Both the position numbers and the translations under genes were made by a program. A stretch of DNA of 64,000 nt. Source: Paenibacillus sabinae T27 (GTDB lineage Bacteria > Bacillota > Bacilli > Paenibacillales > Paenibacillaceae). Where the stretch lies: NCBI RefSeq assembly GCF_000612505.1, contig NZ_CP004078.1:4131252-4195251 (forward strand). The letters are read 5' to 3'. Shown here one piece after another: positions 59,514 to 64,000 of the stretch (position 1 is its first letter; every line of letters starts with the position of its first letter). The notes below the pieces were generated by a model. That model was not told where the DNA came from. It made no database searches and worked only from the letters and a program-made list of their open reading frames with translations.

Positions 59514-60323
59514 ATGAAATTCGACCTGCATACCCATCATTTCCGCTGCGGCCACGCTGACGGAAACATCCGGAACTACGTAGAGGCCGGCATCAAGGCC
59601 GGGCTGGAAGTTATAGGGATTTCGGATCACACCCCCTATTTCGGAGATCCGAGCGACCGTGCTTTTCCCCATATTGCCATGGCCAAATCGGAATTCGCCA
59701 ATTATGTTGAAGAAGTCCTTGCTCTGAAAAAAGAATATGAAGGCGTGATCGACGTCCTGCTCGGCATCGAGTCCGACTATTTCCCGGAGCATGCGGAGAC
59801 GTACCGAAAAATTCTGGACGCTTACCCTTTCGACTATGTAATCGGCTCCGTGCACAGCACGGGAGGCGTCAGCATTTTTAACAAAGGACGCTGGAAGGGC
59901 CTCGGAGACAAGGAGAAGATCGCGATCAAGACCGAGTATTACCGCCTGATCGCCGAATCCGCGCGCAGCGGCATGTTCCAGATCCTCGGCCATATCGACG
60001 CCATGAAAGGCAACTACCCCGACTTCTCGAATATTCCCGCCCCCGGGCCGCTTGACGAATGCCTGAAGGTTATTGCCGAGAGCGGCGTGGCGATCGAGAT
60101 CAACACATCCGGGAAGACCAAGCTGAGCGGCGGGTGGTATCCTTCAGACGACATCCTGGAACGGGTGCTGCGCTATGGTGTGCCTGTAACGTTCGGCTCG
60201 GATGCGCACAAACCGTCAAGGGTGGGCGACGAGCATGAGGCGGTAGCGGCCCGGCTGAAGGAAATCGGCTTCACCTCCTGGGTCTATTACAAGCAGAAGC
60301 AGAAAATAGAGGTCCCGTTGTAA
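59514..60323 (+). CDS. hisK: PHP-family histidinol-phosphatase-like protein
   Basis: A 269-residue PHP phosphatase. Metal ligands are visible: FDLHTHHFRCGH (about 3-14), ISDHTPYF, GIESDYFPEH, GSVHS and GHIDAM, with TFGSDAHKP near the C-terminus. It is the HisJ/HisK type that removes phosphate from L-histidinol phosphate in histidine synthesis, although no other his gene is near, so the substrate could differ. AAGGAGA precedes ATG 59514. Confidence 0.85.
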   Translation: MKFDLHTHHFRCGHADGNIRNYVEAGIKAGLEVIGISDHTPYFGDPSDRAFPHIAMAKSEFANYVEEVLALKKEYEGVIDVLLGIESDYFPEHAETYRKILDAYPFDYVIGSVHSTGGVSIFNKGRWKGLGDKEKIAIKTEYYRLIAESARSGMFQILGHIDAMKGNYPDFSNIPAPGPLDECLKVIAESGVAIEINTSGKTKLSGGWYPSDDILERVLRYGVPVTFGSDAHKPSRVGDEHEAVAARLKEIGFTSWVYYKQKQKIEVPL

Positions 60324-60359
60324 TGGGACAGATTATCCGCAAGGACCGGCTTTAACAAG

Positions 60360-60410
60360 AAAACAGCGGCAGTTCGGGAAACTTTTACAGGTCCCGCGGC
60401 CGCTGTTTTT
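60360..60410 (+). terminator. terminator of the PHP phosphatase gene
   Basis: AAAACAGCGGC and GCCGCTGTTTTT, a 10-11 bp stem with a 28-base loop, ending in TTTTTATTTT. It probably also ends the opposite transcript. Confidence 0.85.
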
Positions 60411-60413
60411 ATT

Positions 60414-60641
60414 TTAACCCTGCGCCTTGTCCGCAAATTGCAATCCTTTGTCCATCATTGCCTGCCTCAGCTGCTCCATCGCTTTCGGACCCATTCCATG
60501 CAGCTTCAGAAGCTCCGCTTCACTGGTCTCCGCAAGCTGCTCCAAAGTCGAATAGCCCGCCCCTTGAAGCGCTCGTCTTGCCGGTTGGCTCAGTTTATCC
60601 GGGAAATCGCTCGGCCGACCGGCGATATCGTTCTCCTTCAT
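60414..60641 (-). CDS. RNA polymerase alpha-CTD-like small protein
   Basis: A 75-residue protein from ATG 60641 (AAGGAGGG seven bases upstream). FPDKLSQPARRALQGAGYST, LEQLAETSEAELLKLHGMGP, KAMEQLRQAM is a helix-hairpin-helix fold like the C-terminal domain of RpoA. Stand-alone versions are common in Bacillota and called DNA-binding proteins; the function is unknown. Confidence 0.82.
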   Translation of the reverse strand: MKENDIAGRPSDFPDKLSQPARRALQGAGYSTLEQLAETSEAELLKLHGMGPKAMEQLRQAMMDKGLQFADKAQG

Positions 60642-60793
60642 CAGATCCCTCCTTCTCTGTACATCCATTATACCTATGATAAACGCGGGGGACATCGCTC
60701 GGTCCGATCATTGACAGCAGGTTCCGCCCAAGGCATGGACTCAAAGACTGTTTCGGACAAAACGCATTGACATCCCGGCAAAATCGACATAAT

Positions 60794-60823
60794 ATTGGTA
60801 ACACCAATATTGGTAATACCAAT
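60794..60823. promoter_or_regulatory. tandem palindromic operator of the DHA2 exporter gene
   Basis: ATTGGTAACACCAAT (60794-60808) directly followed by ATTGGTAATACCAAT (60809-60823): two 15-bp palindromes (6-3-6) with no gap. About 120 bp upstream of the transporter start. It looks like a repressor site occupied by two dimers. No regulator gene is adjacent. Confidence 0.65.
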
Positions 60824-60941
60824 TATTCTTAACAGTCTTCTGGATAAAAAATTTGGCTTTCATTCGACTAGGAGGGAGCGAACGCGCTATGCATTCGGAA
60901 TCGGTCTGCCCCGGTTCTTGCCAGGAGAGGGGGCGCGCCTT

Positions 60942-62366
60942 GTGATTTCGCCCAAGCTCCGCAATACCGCTCTGCTTGTCGCCGGTTGTTATTTCATGGA
61001 GAACCTGGACAGCACCATTGTCACCACGGCGGTGCCTGCCATGAGCCGGGCGCTCCAAGTGTCTTCGGTGCAAATGGGACTTATTGTTACCGCATACATG
61101 GTCACGTTAGCCGTATTCATCCCGATCAGCGGCTGGCTGGCCGAGAAGTTCGGAACCCGGCTGATCTTTCTGTCGGCCATTGCCATTTTTACACTTGCTT
61201 CGCTTGCCTGCGCCCTGTCGCCAAATCTCGGGACGCTGGTCGCCGCACGGGTGCTGCAGGGATTCGGGGGTGCGATGATGGTCCCGGTCGGCCGGGTGGT
61301 CGTTATCAAGCATACGGAGAAGCGGGATCTGCTGAAAATCATGTCTTATCTCGTCTGGCCCGGGCTGATCTCGCCCGCCATCGCCCCGCTTGCCGGTGGA
61401 CTCATCATCACTTACGCCTCATGGGAATATCTGTTTCTGATCAACCTTCCGCTCGGCATCGCCGGATTTATCGCCGCCTGGAAGCTGATCGGAGACGAGA
61501 CCGAATCGGCGCCTTCCAGACTGGACGTAACCGGAGTGGCGCTTACGGGCATCGGGGTAGGCGGTTTGACTTACGCGGCCCATGTGCTTGCGGACACCGG
61601 AGTTCCTTGGAGCAAGGGCTTGCTTCTGACAGCGGTCTTTCTGGCCGTCTCTATTTTCGCCGTCAGACATCTGCTGACGGTATCAAACCCTATTGTCGAG
61701 CTGCGGATTTTAAGCATCCCGACCTTTCGCTCCTCCCAGCTCGGCAGTTCACTATACTGGATGATGGTCGGTTCGGCGCCGTTCATGCTGACGCTGCTGT
61801 TTCAGAACGTCTTCGGCTGGAGCCCGACGCTTGCGGGCGGCATTGTGCTGTTTATTTTTATCGGCAACATCGGCATTAAGCCCGCCACCACCTTCCTGAT
61901 CAACCGGTTCGGCTTCCGCCGCGTTCTGATTGTTTCCACGGCAATTGGCGCTCTAACCATGATTCTGAACGGACTGATTACGCCGGCTGTTCCGATCGTT
62001 CTGATCGCCCTGCTCACGCTGATCAGCGGCATTGTCCGCTCCACGGCGCTTACTGCGTATACCACGATTGCATACAGCGATATTTCGCCGGAGAACACGC
62101 GTCACGCCAATGCGCTGGCCTCGACCATGCAGAACCTTGCCGCCGCCTTCGGCATCGCCTCGGCAACGGTGGCGCTGCGCGCCGGAGAGCCGATTGCGCG
62201 ATGGGCAACCGGATCTTCCGGCGGCTCGGGAGCTTATACGGTCTCCTTTTTTATTCTGGGCATCATAGCTTTATTGGCAACGCTGGAGGCGGTGCGGCTG
62301 GACCCGGCGGCCGGCAGCGCCCTTCGACGGAAGCAGCCCGGCAAAAGCCTCAATAACGCCAATTGA
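60942..62366 (+). CDS. DHA2 (EmrB/QacA) family MFS exporter
   Basis: A 474-residue transporter with 14 probable helices. The start GTG 60942 is eight bases after GGGGG (the frame is open much further upstream, across the tandem operator, so the longer form is unlikely). NLDSTIVTTAVPAMSRALQVS is the DHA2 motif D1 region, and ARVLQGFGGAMMVPVGRVVV the motif C. These proteins export drugs or lipophilic cations by proton antiport. The tandem palindrome upstream suggests induction by a ligand of an unlinked repressor. Confidence 0.85.
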   Translation: MISPKLRNTALLVAGCYFMENLDSTIVTTAVPAMSRALQVSSVQMGLIVTAYMVTLAVFIPISGWLAEKFGTRLIFLSAIAIFTLASLACALSPNLGTLVAARVLQGFGGAMMVPVGRVVVIKHTEKRDLLKIMSYLVWPGLISPAIAPLAGGLIITYASWEYLFLINLPLGIAGFIAAWKLIGDETESAPSRLDVTGVALTGIGVGGLTYAAHVLADTGVPWSKGLLLTAVFLAVSIFAVRHLLTVSNPIVELRILSIPTFRSSQLGSSLYWMMVGSAPFMLTLLFQNVFGWSPTLAGGIVLFIFIGNIGIKPATTFLINRFGFRRVLIVSTAIGALTMILNGLITPAVPIVLIALLTLISGIVRSTALTAYTTIAYSDISPENTRHANALASTMQNLAAAFGIASATVALRAGEPIARWATGSSGGSGAYTVSFFILGIIALLATLEAVRLDPAAGSALRRKQPGKSLNNAN

Positions 62367-62387
62367 AACGGCTCAGCTCCCGGCACC

Positions 62388-62416
62388 AAAAAAAATGGAC
62401 CCGATTTCTCGGGTCC
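62388..62416 (-). terminator. terminator of the phosphoesterase gene
   Basis: GGACCCGA and TCGGGTCC around a four-base loop, followed by eight T on the minus strand, 115 bp after the gene. Confidence 0.8.
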
Positions 62417-62530
62417 CAACAAAATATATATTTTCAAAAGGGGGTCATGTATACAGTTTACCCCGGCACTGTTAGAGTTTGATAACGGTATTATTTCATT
62501 TGTGTAACAAGTTCTGACCGGCTGTGGCCG

Positions 62531-63472
62531 CTATCCTTCCGTCCGTCGGAGGGTGAACACCGTCAGCTCCGGACGGCACATAAAACGGAACGGCATGTAC
62601 GTCTCGCCGAAGCCCCGATTGACGTACAGCTTCCTGTTCGGCTCCCCTACCGTGTAGAGGCCGCTGATATATTTGGTCGACCCGTCCGGCAGAAAAGGGG
62701 CTCCCACAAACGGGATACGAATCTGCCCGCCGTGGCTGTGCCCGGACAGCTGCAGCTGAATGGAATAGTCCTGCACAAAATCCGCATAATCCGGCTCATG
62801 CATGAGCAGCACCGTGAACATGCCCGGCGGAATGCCACCCATTGCCTTCTTCGGATCGGGGCCGGGGCTGTTGATCAGATAATCCTCCATTCCCGTGACG
62901 GCAATGGCCGCCTCTCCCTTTCGGATAAGGACGTGGTCATTTCGCAGCACCTTGAAACCGGCGGCCTCCAGCAGACCGACCAGCTGCTCGGCATGTTTAT
63001 AATCATGATTGCCGAGCACCGCGAATTTGCCCATCGGTGCAGTCAGACTGGCCAACAGAGGAACGGACTCCGTCAAATCCTCCGGGTAGCTGTCGACGAT
63101 ATCGCCGCTGAAGCAGATCAGGTCCGGCTCCGCCTCCCGGATATGGCGCACCAGCCGTTTGACATCGTCGACATCCTTGTTGAAGCCCAGGTGCACATCG
63201 CTGAAATGGACAAGCTTCATACCCGAGAACGCGGACGGAAGCTGTTTCCAGGACAGCGTCATGCGGGTAATATCGAGCCAGCGCGTCTCTCCCTGCCAGC
63301 TGTATCCGCCCGTCAGCAGACCCGCGCCGATTAATGTTGCCGCTCCGCGGGCCAGAAACTGCCGGCGCGTTATTTTTTTGCCGCCCGTTCCGGTTGAAGA
63401 AGAATCGGCCAAGTTGCCGGATCCGCCGATTGGGGCGGGAGCTGAAGACTTGTTATGCGCCGGTTTGTTCAT
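62531..63472 (-). CDS. Tat-type secreted metallophosphoesterase (YkuE-like)
   Basis: A 313-residue protein from ATG 63472 (AAAGGAGG upstream; a Met seven codons earlier has no site). A twin-arginine signal, KKITRRQFLARGAATLIGAG, lies at about residues 32-51, after an unusually long Ser/Gly-rich lead. The phosphoesterase motifs follow: FSDVHLG, FSGDIVDSYP, LGNHDYKHA, LMHEPDY and LSGHSHGGQIRIP. B. subtilis YkuE is a known Tat substrate of this family. It probably acts on the cell-wall side, substrate unknown. Confidence 0.88.
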   Translation of the reverse strand: MNKPAHNKSSAPAPIGGSGNLADSSSTGTGGKKITRRQFLARGAATLIGAGLLTGGYSWQGETRWLDITRMTLSWKQLPSAFSGMKLVHFSDVHLGFNKDVDDVKRLVRHIREAEPDLICFSGDIVDSYPEDLTESVPLLASLTAPMGKFAVLGNHDYKHAEQLVGLLEAAGFKVLRNDHVLIRKGEAAIAVTGMEDYLINSPGPDPKKAMGGIPPGMFTVLLMHEPDYADFVQDYSIQLQLSGHSHGGQIRIPFVGAPFLPDGSTKYISGLYTVGEPNRKLYVNRGFGETYMPFRFMCRPELTVFTLRRTEG

Positions 63473-63589
63473 TGGCCTTTCCTCCTTTCGCATCTTGTCT
63501 CTCTATCCGCCGGATTAGGCTACCAGACTTCCCATTTATCTTCCGCCGGTCTATAAGAGCGGTTTAATTGCCGGGTTTTTACCGGGTTT

Positions 63590-64000
63590 TTACCGGGTTT
63601 CGCCGCCTTTCTCCGCTCTGTCGCCCGCGCCGGATTTCACTTCCCTTTTAACCTCTTCCTTCACTTCATCCCGGGCCCCGGATTCGATGTCCACTTCAAT
63701 CTCCGCCTCAATTTCTTCCTCCGGCTCGTTCCCGAGTATTTTGCGGAAGAGTCCGAGCATCGCCAGCGCGTAGTACACGGTAATGAAACTGAAACCGATC
63801 TCCATAATGACCACAAGCCTTGAAGTGTTGTCGATCGGGGCGATGTCTCCGTATCCCACAGTCGTAAAGGTCGCAACGCTGAAATACAGGAACGAGATCA
63901 ATTGCGTAATCAGATCATTCCCGATCCCTTCTCCCCGAAAGGAGGATTGGCCAAACAGCTTGTAAATCGAAGTGTACACGATGGTGAAAAACAGGATGCA
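63590..64000 (-). CDS. two-helix potassium channel (5' end cut by window edge)
   Basis: The C-terminal 136 residues of a potassium channel. The selectivity filter TTVGYGD is at about residues 48-54 of the visible part, in FLYFSVATFTTVGYGDIAPID, followed by the last membrane helix (LVVIMEIGFSFITVYYALAML) and a strongly charged cytoplasmic tail (EPEEEIEAEIEVDIESGARD, then EVKEEVKREVKSG). The frame is open to the window edge, so the first helix is missing here. GTG 63979 is only an internal codon. No RCK domain follows, so the tail is short for a ligand-gated type. Confidence 0.85.
   Translation of the reverse strand, partial: CILFFTIVYTSIYKLFGQSSFRGEGIGNDLITQLISFLYFSVATFTTVGYGDIAPIDNTSRLVVIMEIGFSFITVYYALAMLGLFRKILGNEPEEEIEAEIEVDIESGARDEVKEEVKREVKSGAGDRAEKGGETR

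Noticed and set aside
60795..60941. An N-terminal extension of the DHA2 exporter starting at ATG 60795.
   Set aside because: It would be translated from the tandem palindrome, has no ribosome binding site and shows no membrane or DHA2 similarity; GTG 60942 has a site and a normal N-terminus.

Overview
The window looks like a chromosomal segment of a Paenibacillus-type endospore former (Bacillota, moderately high GC). The evidence is the gene set: EcsAB, FabF, a PaiA-like acetyltransferase, a YjcZ-type sporulation peptide, a YheC/YheD protein, many Gram-positive ribosome binding sites, and a giant decapeptide-repeat protein of the kind I recall from Paenibacillus as WIAG-tail proteins. No rRNA, tRNA, CRISPR array or prophage is visible. 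One IS3-family insertion sequence is present.

Layout. 1-9.7 kb: a cell-envelope pair (LtaS-type synthase and a WsfD-like transferase cut by the left edge), glycerate kinase, an ECF sigma/anti-sigma pair with its own GGAACC-N16-CGTC promoter, a DUF1003 protein, FabF and an MmyB-type regulator. 9.7-14.6 kb: AT-richer DNA with a paiA-like gene, a broken YczE-type gene, an amidohydrolase behind a variant purine riboswitch (best read as an 8-oxoguanine sensor and deaminase), a beta-hydroxyacid dehydrogenase, and a decayed region. 14.7-16.2 kb: four small genes of probable spore-associated families. 16.3-20.5 kb: aldo/keto reductase, MFS exporter, a 40-residue peptide gene and a DUF438/DUF1858 pair.

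20.8-33.6 kb is the most unusual region. It holds an SpsI-like nucleotidyltransferase, three family 2 glycosyltransferases, a 2,601-residue protein with about 236 in-register decapeptides, and a divergent YheC/YheD ATP-grasp protein. The repeats resemble trimeric phage tail-fibre repeats. CATAnnnTG boxes, similar to the SigK -10 element, lie upstream of the glycosyltransferases, the giant gene, the YheC/D gene and the small-gene operon at 14.7-16.1 kb. I infer a late-sporulation locus building a glycosylated fibre or nap on the spore surface.

33.6-43.3 kb is housekeeping and regulatory: phosphatidylserine decarboxylase, phosphoglycerate mutase, an AraC regulator, a MocR regulator lacking its PLP lysine next to its divergent PNPOx-like gene, an aminotransferase, yjcZ under a good SigK-type promoter, a TetR/hydrolase pair with a palindromic operator, and an RlmA-type methyltransferase. 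43.4-51.6 kb is a seven-gene operon read here as a complete sulfolactate pathway: tripartite tricarboxylate transporter, SuyA, SuyB, ComC and SlcC, controlled by a divergent GntR regulator with two ATGTTGTATAC operators. 51.9-53.2 kb is the IS3/IS150-type element. 53.5-64 kb: ecsAB behind a DEAD-box helicase, an SDR, CheX, a LysR regulator, a PHP histidinol-phosphatase, an alpha-CTD-like protein, a DHA2 exporter with a tandem palindromic operator, a Tat-type phosphoesterase and a potassium channel cut by the right edge.
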